This document shows, piece by piece, positions 1 to 5,815 of a stretch of DNA of 6,614 nucleotides. Below the pieces are notes generated by a model, which saw only the letters and a list, made by a program, of their open reading frames with translations, searched no databases and was not told the origin of the DNA. Both the position numbers and the translations under genes were made by a program. Within the stretch, counting starts at the first letter, position 1, and every line of letters starts with the position of its first letter. The stretch is from Candidatus Phaeomarinibacter sp. (lineage in GTDB: Bacteria; Pseudomonadota; Alphaproteobacteria; CGMCC-115125): NCBI GenBank assembly GCA_028279995.1, contig JANQMQ010000368.1:1-6614 (forward strand), in the 5' to 3' direction.

Positions 1-275
1 GACATTGCTTTTTCCCGCGCCACCTTCAAAAAGGCCGTTGCCGGATAGGCACTGCCTTTGCGTCCAACCAGAACCTCGCCAATGAGCAGGGGTGCACCCA
101 GGCCAATCAGGCAGGCAAGATAGAGCAGCACAAACGCCCCGCCACCGTTCTCTCCGACGATGTATGGGAACTTCCAGATGTTGCCCAGGCCAACGGCGGA
201 GCCAGATGCGGCAAAGACAAACATGAGCCGCGAAGACCAGTGAAGCCGGGGGGCAGGGGCATAGGTAGTGGACAT
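1..275 (-). CDS. NSS/SNF-family sodium-coupled symporter (5' part, truncated by window edge)
   Basis: Only the first 91 codons lie in the window; the gene runs off the left edge. Translation from the ATG at 275-273 gives a short cytoplasmic tail, then TM1 with the signature G25-S-A-V-G-L-G-N32 followed by I-W-K-F-P-Y, then E42-N-G-G-G-A-F, and TM2 ending in G66-E-x-L-V-G-R. This is the LeuT-fold neurotransmitter:sodium symporter pattern, an inner-membrane carrier coupling Na+ to uptake of amino acids or related solutes. By alignment with LeuT from memory, A27, V28 and N32 fall at Na+-site positions, and K35 sits where LeuT has its extracellular-gate arginine. A weak purine-rich AAAAGAGA (complement of about 280-287) precedes the start. 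The gene is divergent from the amidohydrolase at 400. The family call is strong; the substrate cannot be told from this fragment. Confidence 0.9.
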   Translation of the reverse strand, partial: MSTTYAPAPRLHWSSRLMFVFAASGSAVGLGNIWKFPYIVGENGGGAFVLLYLACLIGLGAPLLIGEVLVGRKGSAYPATAFLKVAREKAM

Positions 276-399
276 ATGTGTCTCTTTTCGGCAAGCGGTT
301 GCATATAGGACATTTGTATTGCCGACGCGGCATGGCACAGTCGTCAGGATGGTTACACGAAGAATATCCGCAAAACGAACATCAGGGGCAAGCTGACAG
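276..399. promoter_or_regulatory. Divergent intergenic region between symporter and amidohydrolase
   Basis: These 124 bp should carry the promoters for both outward-facing genes. I see no convincing -35/-10 pair on either strand; a TATATG on the minus strand (complement of about 302-307) is only a weak -10 candidate. A small perfect inverted repeat, TGCCG-ACG-CGGCA at 320-332, sits centrally and could be an operator half-site pair, though 5-bp arms are short. AGGGG at 384-388, 11 nt before the ATG at 400, is the probable ribosome binding site of the amidohydrolase. Confidence 0.4.
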
Positions 400-2220
400 A
401 TGGAAAACCAAAGTACGCTCGACAGGACGCATGACTGCGCTGGTGGATCAGCCTGCACGACGGATCATGCGACTCCGGACGATCTGTTTGGTTGCCCCTG
501 TTGTGCGCCGGTGCTTGGTGAATTAGGGCTCCTGTCGCTTCCCCATATGGCTGCCTCCGCCAATGCGCAGGCCTGGAGCGCAGACAAGCTGGGACCACCT
601 CCGCAGGCAGTTGGTCTGACTATCTTTGCAAATGCGACCATAATCACAGCCGATGCTGGGTTTACGATCGCCGAAGCGTTGGCGATTGACGGCGACAGGA
701 TTCTGGCGGTCGGATCGCTGGAGGACGTCAAGGCAGCGGTCAGGGACGATGCGACAATTGTCGATGCTTCCGGAAAGACCATCCTTCCGGGGTTCATCGA
801 ACCGCATATGCATTTCTTTCCGATAGCCATGCTCAGCCGCTTCGAGGACGTGGGGGCGATGCAGTGTCCAAGCGTTGCCTCGGTCTTGGAGCGCATTGGT
901 GAACTGGCCAAGGACGCGAAAAATGATGAGTGGATCATTGCCCGGCAATTCGATCCATCGCTCCAGGACGGGCCTGATGCGATCACCCGGGAGATGCTCG
1001 ATCCCGTTACCGGCAGCACGCCTTGCCTCATCTTCAACGCATCGCTGCATATCGCCTATTGCAACTCAGCAGCTTTTGATATTGCGGGGCTTGATGCAGA
1101 TACGCCGGACCCGGATGGAGCAGCCTTCGGGCGAAATGCAGATGGATCGCTCAACGGTGTCTGCCAGGGTGGGCCGGCGTTCGGACAAGTGCTGGCACAC
1201 AATCTGGCAGCTATGGCACTGGACGATGTTCCAGCAGGATGTAAGCACGTATGCGACCGGGCGAATGCCGTGGGGATTACGACATTCTGTGATCAGGCGT
1301 CGGGAAGCTTTCAGGGGGCGGGGGAGCTGGCTGCCTTCAAGGCGTTTTCAGAAAGCGGGCATATGACAGCTCGCCTGCGATACTCCCTGTTCGACAGCTT
1401 TGCCCATGTCTGGGACGACATGGATGTGTCGTTCGGGCAGGGCAATGAATATGCGCGGGCAACGGGCTGGAAGATTGTCTCTGATGGTTCGAACCAGGGG
1501 CGTACCGGGCTACAGCGAGAGCCCTATCTCGGTCGACAAGACAAGGGGCTGGCATATGTGGCGCCTGATGACCTGAAGGAGAAGGTCACGAAACGAGCGC
1601 TTGAAGGTTGGCAGGTCATTGTTCATGCAAATGGAGATCAGGCTATCGATAATACGCTGGCGGCGTTCGACGCGGCGTATGAAGCGGGTGCGCCGCGGGA
1701 CATGCGCTATCGCATTGAACATTGCTCTGTCCTGCACGATGAACAGATTGAACGCATCGCCGAGATGGACCTGTCACCCAGTTTCCTGATTGGCCATATC
1801 TACTACTGGGCCAAGGCATTTCGTGATGAGGTTTTTGGGCCTGAAAAATCACGACTGCTTGGCCGGGCGAGGTCGTGCCAGGACGCTGGCATTCCCTGGA
1901 CCATCCATTCCGATGAACCGGTGTCTGAAATGGGGCCGCTAAGGTGTATCGAGAATGCCGTGTCGCGGCATATGTGGAAGGAACCTGAAAGCACGCTCAA
2001 CGCATACGAGAAAGTAACCGTCGAGGAAGCAATTCTCGCGCTCACCCGGACAGCCGCCTGGCAATGTCACTCTGACCATGAGGTGGGATCACTTGAGGCA
2101 GGCAAGTTTGCCGACTTTGTGGTTCTCGACAAAGACCCGCGCGAGGTGTCGGAGACGGAAATCTCGAAAATCAAAGTGCTGGAAACCTGGAGCGGTGGGC
2201 GGCAGGTCTATACAGCCTGA
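400..2220 (+). CDS. YtcJ-like metal-dependent amidohydrolase (Amidohydrolase_3 family)
   Basis: A 606-residue hydrolase of the amidohydrolase superfamily, YtcJ/NfdA-like branch. Members cleave N-substituted amides or related bonds with a metal-activated water. Visible motifs in order: small N-terminal beta-sandwich (about 73-130, with D-G-D-R-I-L-A-V-G); P130-G-F-I-E-P-H136-M-H138 metal ligands after strand 1; S215-L-H217 with the following N-S; W357-K358-I-V-S-D-G, whose lysine may be the bridging residue; H409-A-N-G-D; E440-H441-C; and H503-S-D505, the catalytic aspartate. The C-terminus has the usual V-T-V-E-E-A and G-S-L-E-A-G-K-F-A-D-F segments closing the sandwich. All expected His/Asp ligands are present, so it is probably active. 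Residues 1-60 are unusual: C13, C19, C32, C34 and C35, with no clear signal peptide. The substrate is unknown; the divergent Na+ symporter may supply it (inference). Confidence 0.9.
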   Translation: MENQSTLDRTHDCAGGSACTTDHATPDDLFGCPCCAPVLGELGLLSLPHMAASANAQAWSADKLGPPPQAVGLTIFANATIITADAGFTIAEALAIDGDRILAVGSLEDVKAAVRDDATIVDASGKTILPGFIEPHMHFFPIAMLSRFEDVGAMQCPSVASVLERIGELAKDAKNDEWIIARQFDPSLQDGPDAITREMLDPVTGSTPCLIFNASLHIAYCNSAAFDIAGLDADTPDPDGAAFGRNADGSLNGVCQGGPAFGQVLAHNLAAMALDDVPAGCKHVCDRANAVGITTFCDQASGSFQGAGELAAFKAFSESGHMTARLRYSLFDSFAHVWDDMDVSFGQGNEYARATGWKIVSDGSNQGRTGLQREPYLGRQDKGLAYVAPDDLKEKVTKRALEGWQVIVHANGDQAIDNTLAAFDAAYEAGAPRDMRYRIEHCSVLHDEQIERIAEMDLSPSFLIGHIYYWAKAFRDEVFGPEKSRLLGRARSCQDAGIPWTIHSDEPVSEMGPLRCIENAVSRHMWKEPESTLNAYEKVTVEEAILALTRTAAWQCHSDHEVGSLEAGKFADFVVLDKDPREVSETEISKIKVLETWSGGRQVYTA

Positions 2221-2331
2221 GCGAATGCGTAGGCAGCGGTTCTCATGCCTGCATCGGGGCTGGCCAAGGCATGCAGGGTCAGGTCATAAAGGCACATCAT
2301 TTTTGTTGATTTGCAGGCATTCGACGGATTC
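2221..2331 (+). promoter_or_regulatory. Leader/intergenic region upstream of carbonic anhydrase
   Basis: A 111-bp gap between the amidohydrolase stop and the carbonic anhydrase start. It holds CATGCCTGCA (2244-2253) and GGCATGCAGG (2268-2277), which can pair in two mutually exclusive ways: CATGCC with GGCATG, or CCTGCA with TGCAGG. No T-run follows directly, so this is not a standard terminator; an AT-rich tract (about 2296-2312) lies just before the gene. I cannot identify a confident promoter. The gap is large enough for an independent one, but read-through from the amidohydrolase is also possible. Confidence 0.35.
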
Positions 2332-2949
2332 ATGACCGAAATATCTGAGCTCTTTGCACGCAACCGTTTATGGGCGGAGCGTCTCAAGGAGATAAATCCC
2401 AACTTTTTCAGCAGCCTTGCCGAGCAACAATCTCCTGAATTTCTGTGGATAGGCTGCGCAGACAGCCGCGTGCCGGCGAACGAAATCATCGACCTTCCGC
2501 CGGGGGGCGTCTTTGTTCACCGCAACATCGCCAATGTCGTGGTGCCTTCAGACCTTAACTGCCTGTCGGTTATTCAGTACGCGGTTGAAGTCCTGAAGGT
2601 GAAGCATGTGATTGTCTGCGGGCACTATGGGTGCGGCGGGGTCAAAGCCTCGCTGGACGACGCAGATCATGGGTTGATCGACAACTGGTTACATCACATT
2701 CGTGACGTGGCCCGTCTTCACCATGCTGACTTTGATGAGGGCATGAGTGAGGAAGAGCGGGTGGACCGCCTTTGCGAGCTGAATGTGATTGAGCAGGTTC
2801 GCAATGTCGCCAACACGACCATTCTGCGTCACGCCTGGGAGGCAGGAAGTCCCGTGCAGGTGCATGGCTGGGTCTATTCGATTGCGGATGGCATCGTGAA
2901 GGGACTGTGCACACATACCGCCGATGGCCTGCAGGACGACATGGCCTGA
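2332..2949 (+). CDS. can: Beta-class (type II) carbonic anhydrase
   Basis: A 205-residue beta-carbonic anhydrase, a cytoplasmic zinc enzyme for CO2 + H2O <-> HCO3- + H+. It is close in length and pattern to E. coli Can (about 220 aa). From the ATG at 2332 the zinc/active-site set is C42-A-D44-S-R46 and H98-Y-G-C101-G-G, matching Can numbering exactly. Other family blocks are F61-V-H-R64-N-x-A-N, D74-L-N-C-L-S-V, N118-W-L-H-H-I-R and C148-E-L-N-V. W39, R64 and Y182 occupy the positions of the non-catalytic bicarbonate (allosteric) site known in type II enzymes. The ATG at 2332 was chosen because M-T-E-I-S-E-L aligns with the Can N-terminus; an in-frame TTG at 2311 would add seven residues and has no ribosome site. 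The ATG itself has only a weak upstream purine match (GACGGA). The bestrophin gene follows 29 nt after the stop, a probable operon. Confidence 0.95.
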   Translation: MTEISELFARNRLWAERLKEINPNFFSSLAEQQSPEFLWIGCADSRVPANEIIDLPPGGVFVHRNIANVVVPSDLNCLSVIQYAVEVLKVKHVIVCGHYGCGGVKASLDDADHGLIDNWLHHIRDVARLHHADFDEGMSEEERVDRLCELNVIEQVRNVANTTILRHAWEAGSPVQVHGWVYSIADGIVKGLCTHTADGLQDDMA

Positions 2950-2978
2950 TCCTCAGACGCTGACCGGAGTGCCACGCG

Positions 2979-4007
2979 ATGTATGTTCGCCGCAATATTC
3001 GCCTGTCCCATGTGTTCAATGACTCATGGAGGTTTCTCGTCCTGGTCGGCTTCTGGTCAGTTCTGATTGTCTATCTGTTCGAGTTTCAGGGGTACGACTT
3101 TCTCGCCGTGCCGTTTCTTCCGGTCTCGACGATCGGTATCGCGGTCGCACTTTATCTCGGTTTCAAGAGCAACTCATCCTATGCGCGCTGGTGGGAGGCG
3201 GGTCAGATCTGGGGGGCGATCATCAATGACAGCCGCAGCTGGGGAAACCTGGTCTGCCATCTGATCCATGATGAGAATGGGCGTGTCGATCATGGTGCGC
3301 AGTTGGATCTGATGCGTCGCCACATTGCCTGGGTGAATGCTCTTGCCTATCAGTTACGTACAACGACCCGGTTGCGTGTGAGACCACGTACACGGATTTT
3401 CGATTTCAGGCGCGATATGGATGATCACGCATTCCACCAGCGCAAGGAAAGCTACCTTCGATACCTGGAGCAGGAAGAGATCGAGGCCGTGGAAAAGTGC
3501 GGCAACCCGGCGACGCAGATCATGCGCCTGCAGGGTGCCGATGTGCGAGACCTGGCGCTGGACGGGCAACTCGACTCCATTCGTGAAGTATCCATGATGG
3601 ATATGGTCACGCGCTTCTATGACAGCCAGGGCAAGGCGGAGCGGATCGACAAGACGCCTTTCCCGCGTCAGATCGCGTTCTTTGGCACTGTGTTCACCTG
3701 GTTGTTCATTGTTCTGCTGCCTTTCGGGTTTCTCGATGCATTTCAGGGGGAGGTAGAGCGGCATGCGTTTGAAGGCCTTGTCGCCAAGGAATACATGTTT
3801 GCGCTGGTGCCGTTCACGATGCTGATTTCGTGGGTCTTCTATGTAATGGAGAAGGTAAGCGACTCCACAGAAGACCCGTTTGAAGGTGGCGTCCATGACG
3901 TACCTGTGTCCGCCATCTCGACCACCATCGAGATTGATCTCAAGCAGATGCTGGGAATGGATGATGTGCCCGAGCCGCTAAAACCGATTGACGACGTGCT
4001 GTACTGA
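2979..4007 (+). CDS. Bestrophin-family anion channel (UPF0187/YneE-like)
   Basis: A 342-residue inner-membrane protein of the bestrophin/RFP-TM family; bacterial members form pentameric ion channels. Hydrophobic segments fall at about 18-36, 43-62, 231-253 and 272-290. The family signature is clear: S67-Y-A-R-W-W-E-A-G-Q-I-W-G then N83-D-S-R-x-W after TM2. The C-terminal E298-D-P-F-E-G-G and H306-D-V-P, followed by T316-I-E-I-D-L, match the conserved bestrophin tail. GGAG at 2965-2968, 10 nt before the ATG, supports the start. Animal bestrophins pass Cl- and HCO3-, while the characterised Klebsiella homologue was reported as cation-selective, so selectivity here is open. The carbonic anhydrase 29 nt upstream favours a bicarbonate role (inference). 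Family assignment is strong, function moderate. Confidence 0.92.
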   Translation: MYVRRNIRLSHVFNDSWRFLVLVGFWSVLIVYLFEFQGYDFLAVPFLPVSTIGIAVALYLGFKSNSSYARWWEAGQIWGAIINDSRSWGNLVCHLIHDENGRVDHGAQLDLMRRHIAWVNALAYQLRTTTRLRVRPRTRIFDFRRDMDDHAFHQRKESYLRYLEQEEIEAVEKCGNPATQIMRLQGADVRDLALDGQLDSIREVSMMDMVTRFYDSQGKAERIDKTPFPRQIAFFGTVFTWLFIVLLPFGFLDAFQGEVERHAFEGLVAKEYMFALVPFTMLISWVFYVMEKVSDSTEDPFEGGVHDVPVSAISTTIEIDLKQMLGMDDVPEPLKPIDDVLY

Positions 4008-4112
4008 TTTTCTGGGTCGAACCGGGATTTGGTTAACGCGTCATTCACCATTTTCCATGCAGACTTTGCGCAGGACCACTCCTGGTCGCACAAGCAATCT
4101 GCGTGAGGGCAC
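4008..4112 (+). promoter_or_regulatory. Bestrophin-BLUF intergenic spacer
   Basis: A 105-bp spacer with no hairpin-plus-T-run terminator, so the BLUF gene may be read through from the carbonic anhydrase/bestrophin operon. Two overlapping short inverted repeats lie at 4071-4087: CAGGA-CCAC-TCCTG (4071-4084) and GACCA-CTCC-TGGTC (4074-4087). They could be an operator or chance. GAGGG at 4105-4109 is the only ribosome-site candidate for the ATG at 4113, with an unusually short 3-nt gap. Confidence 0.35.
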
Positions 4113-4511
4113 ATGGCGTTTTGCCAGCTAGCGTATGTAAGCGATGTGAGCAGGTCGAACGGGTGCTACCACCCTGATGACCTGAGCCACCTTGTGGCTT
4201 GTGCCAAACGCAACAATGTGCGTGACGGCATCACCAGTTTTCTCGTTGCCGGGAACAGCGGCTTCGTACAGCTGATCGAGGGACCACGTGTTGCTGTGAT
4301 GTCCTTGTTTGATCGACTTGAGAGTGACCCAAGGCACAGCAACCTGGTCTTGTTGCACAAGGCGGATGTGAGCCTCAGAGCGTTTCCCGACAATCCGATG
4401 TGCCTCATGCAGGCCGACTCGGAGGCGCTATCGCGTCTCGAGTGTGCAGTGCCGGCATTGGGGCAGGGGTTGTACTCGAAGCTGACGGCTGAAGCAGCCG
4501 GACTTGCCTAG
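4113..4511 (+). CDS. Short BLUF-domain blue-light (FAD) sensor protein
   Basis: A 132-residue single-domain BLUF protein. BLUF domains bind FAD and sense blue light by rearranging hydrogen bonds among a Tyr, a Gln and the flavin. Visible elements: L6-A-Y8-V-S (key tyrosine Y8), N35 with the following G39-I-T, F51-V-Q53-L-I-E-G57 (key glutamine Q53), D72-x-R-H75, and R89-A-F-P-D-N94-P-M96. The usual F-x-x-W-x-M block keeps the Met but has Asn in place of Trp. Residues about 103-132 would form the C-terminal cap helices; there is no output domain, so signalling would be through a partner protein. The start is fixed by an in-frame TGA just upstream (4104-4106) and by the domain beginning at residue 3. 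It is downstream of the bestrophin on the same strand and ends 4 nt from the convergent gene. Confidence 0.9.
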   Translation: MAFCQLAYVSDVSRSNGCYHPDDLSHLVACAKRNNVRDGITSFLVAGNSGFVQLIEGPRVAVMSLFDRLESDPRHSNLVLLHKADVSLRAFPDNPMCLMQADSEALSRLECAVPALGQGLYSKLTAEAAGLA

Positions 4512-4515
4512 ACTT

Positions 4516-5607
4516 CTATTTTGACAGCGGAATGCAGGCATTGCCTGCGGCCTTGAGTGTCTGACAGATGCTGCGGGCCGTGGCTTCGTCCACGCCCAGA
4601 TATTTGGCGCGATAGAGTGTGCTGGTCGCGCGCTGCAGTGGTTGGATCTGCTGGGTGGCCTGGGCCAGTTGCGGTGTGACCTTGGTAGCTGCTGCAAGCT
4701 GTGCCTTGGCAGCCGCTTCAGTGGAAAAGGCGCCAAGCTGAACGCCCCAGTCACCGGTGACGATCGCGGCAACAGGTGTTGAAGCGGGAGCGGGTGCTGG
4801 AGCCGGCTTCGCTGTCTGGGCAGCATTGAGAGAAGCAACAATCATCCTGTCAGCGTCCGCTGCATTGGTCGCGTTCCAGACGACTGCAATGACATCACGG
4901 TCGCCCGCCTTGCCGGTCTTGGCGCGATTGACCTTCGGGGTCGTATCCACTTTTGCGACGCCTGCGGAGCTGTTGCCGGAAAGTGCGCTCAGGAAACTGC
5001 GCGGTCCCTGATAGGTCTTGCCTTTCCAAGCAAAGCTCGTACCCACCAGTCCCTTGGCCCGTTCAGGAAAGGTCCGCATGAGGGCTAGGGAAAACTGGAT
5101 CATATCGCGCGGCGTTGAAAACTGCTTGGGATTCGGCGCGCCGGAGATATTGGCGAAACTTGTCTGGCTCAGTCCGAGTTCTTTGGCCTTGGCATTCATC
5201 ATGGTGACGAAACGGGCTTCGGAACCGGCCAGGAATTCAGCGAGGACAGCTGCCGCATCATTGGCAGACGCAGCAAGCACGGCGTCCAGGGCATCTCCTG
5301 CTGAAATGGTATCGAAGTGATCAAGGCCGAGAGATGGCTGGGGCTGCTTGATGGCAGTGCCGGACACGAAGATGTTGGTGGCTGGCTTAACTGTGCCGGC
5401 TTCAAAAGCCTCGAACATCAAATAGATGGTCATGAGCTTGGGAAGGGCCGGGGCGTTTTGCCGGGTGTCGGCATTGTCCGCCAGGAGAACGTCGCCATTT
5501 CGAGCATCAATAACAACCGCCGAGGCGGCGGCGTGGGCCGCGCTGGAGGCAGAAAAGCCTGCAATTCCAAGCAAAACCGCGAAAGCACAAGATGCAAATG
5601 TCCGCAT
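4516..5607 (-). CDS. Penicillin-binding-protein-like D-Ala-D-Ala carboxypeptidase with C-terminal SPOR domain; catalytic Ser apparently missing
   Basis: A 363-residue exported protein numbered from the ATG at 5607 (a GTG one codon upstream at 5610 is equally open; GGGAA, complement of 5616-5620, serves either). The signal peptide is about 1-25, ending A-H-A. Residues about 28-260 form an S11/PBP5-like DD-carboxypeptidase fold, the periplasmic class that trims the terminal D-Ala from peptidoglycan stem peptides. S114-A-N116 and K230-T-G232 are intact, but the SxxK box reads A54-L-P-K57: codon 5448-5446 is GCC, Ala, where the acyl-enzyme serine belongs. N153-x-S-G is close to the usual N-x-x-G-L. 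A Pro/Ala linker (about 267-277) leads to a SPOR domain (about 285-362; W-G-V-Q-L-G-A-F, C348, C358), which binds glycan-rich septal peptidoglycan. It is convergent with the BLUF gene and divergent from another SPOR gene. Fold assignment is strong; carboxypeptidase activity is doubtful. Confidence 0.9.
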   Translation of the reverse strand: MRTFASCAFAVLLGIAGFSASSAAHAAASAVVIDARNGDVLLADNADTRQNAPALPKLMTIYLMFEAFEAGTVKPATNIFVSGTAIKQPQPSLGLDHFDTISAGDALDAVLAASANDAAAVLAEFLAGSEARFVTMMNAKAKELGLSQTSFANISGAPNPKQFSTPRDMIQFSLALMRTFPERAKGLVGTSFAWKGKTYQGPRSFLSALSGNSSAGVAKVDTTPKVNRAKTGKAGDRDVIAVVWNATNAADADRMIVASLNAAQTAKPAPAPAPASTPVAAIVTGDWGVQLGAFSTEAAAKAQLAAATKVTPQLAQATQQIQPLQRATSTLYRAKYLGVDEATARSICQTLKAAGNACIPLSK

Positions 5608-5815
5608 CACCGAAATTCCCGTTCTTTGCCGCTGGGGTGCGGCGGGTCCGTCAAGTCATACACAGTTTACGGCTTAACCTTACAATCCACTTAAGACGGA
5701 ATTCAGGCAATTGGTAGGCACAGGCAATACCTCAATTGTTCCTCATTCTGGCAACACTTCCTTTACCCCGTTCAACGAGCATGGGCCTGTAATTCCATGT
5801 CGGGGAGAGGCCCCA
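5608..5815. promoter_or_regulatory. Shared divergent regulatory region between the two SPOR-domain genes
   Basis: These 208 bp hold no supported gene and should carry both outward promoters; I cannot pick a convincing -35/-10 on either strand. It contains an imperfect inverted repeat, CAATTGGTA (5708-5716) and TACC-TC-AATTG (5728-5738), that could be an operator. AGGCAAT also occurs as a 17-bp-spaced direct repeat at 5705-5711 and 5722-5728. Near the plus-strand gene, GGGCCT (5783-5788) can pair with AGGCCC (5808-5813), enclosing the ribosome binding site. The reading frame of the SPOR gene is open back to 5711, but the ribosome site argues against coding there. Confidence 0.45.
5802..5810 (+). 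promoter_or_regulatory. Strong ribosome binding site deciding the start of the SPOR-domain gene
   Basis: GGGGAGAGG ends 5 nt before ATG 5816 and 8 nt before the next in-frame ATG at 5819. It is the best Shine-Dalgarno match in the window and argues for a start at 5816/5819 rather than the upstream TTG at 5711. It lies in and beside a potential hairpin (5783-5788 with 5808-5813). Confidence 0.75.

Noticed and set aside
107..313. 68-residue minus-strand frame overlapping the symporter start
   Set aside because: It is a different frame across the same DNA as the symporter N-terminus, which carries the unmistakable NSS signature.
465..1050. Long minus-strand open frames opposite the amidohydrolase
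   Set aside because: They are shadows of a well-supported hydrolase; their translations show no recognisable domain and no ribosome site was evident.
273..1976. Recurrent CATATG hexamers in and before the amidohydrolase
   Set aside because: They are irregularly spaced and fall in His-Met, Pro-His-Met and similar codon contexts; best explained by codon use.
2311..2331. TTG start for the carbonic anhydrase
   Set aside because: No ribosome site precedes it, and the family N-terminus aligns with the ATG at 2332.
3354..3896. 180-codon minus-strand open frame inside the bestrophin gene
   Set aside because: It lies opposite a clear bestrophin sequence and has an arginine/histidine-rich composition typical of antisense frames.
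4534..4548. Palindrome GCAGGC-ATT-GCCTGC as a bidirectional terminator
   Set aside because: No T-run follows on either strand, and it lies within coding sequence.
5711..5815. Extension of the SPOR gene upstream to an in-frame TTG at 5711
   Set aside because: The frame is open, but the strong ribosome site GGGGAGAGG sits right before ATG 5816/5819, and the extension would bury the export signal behind more than 60 residues.
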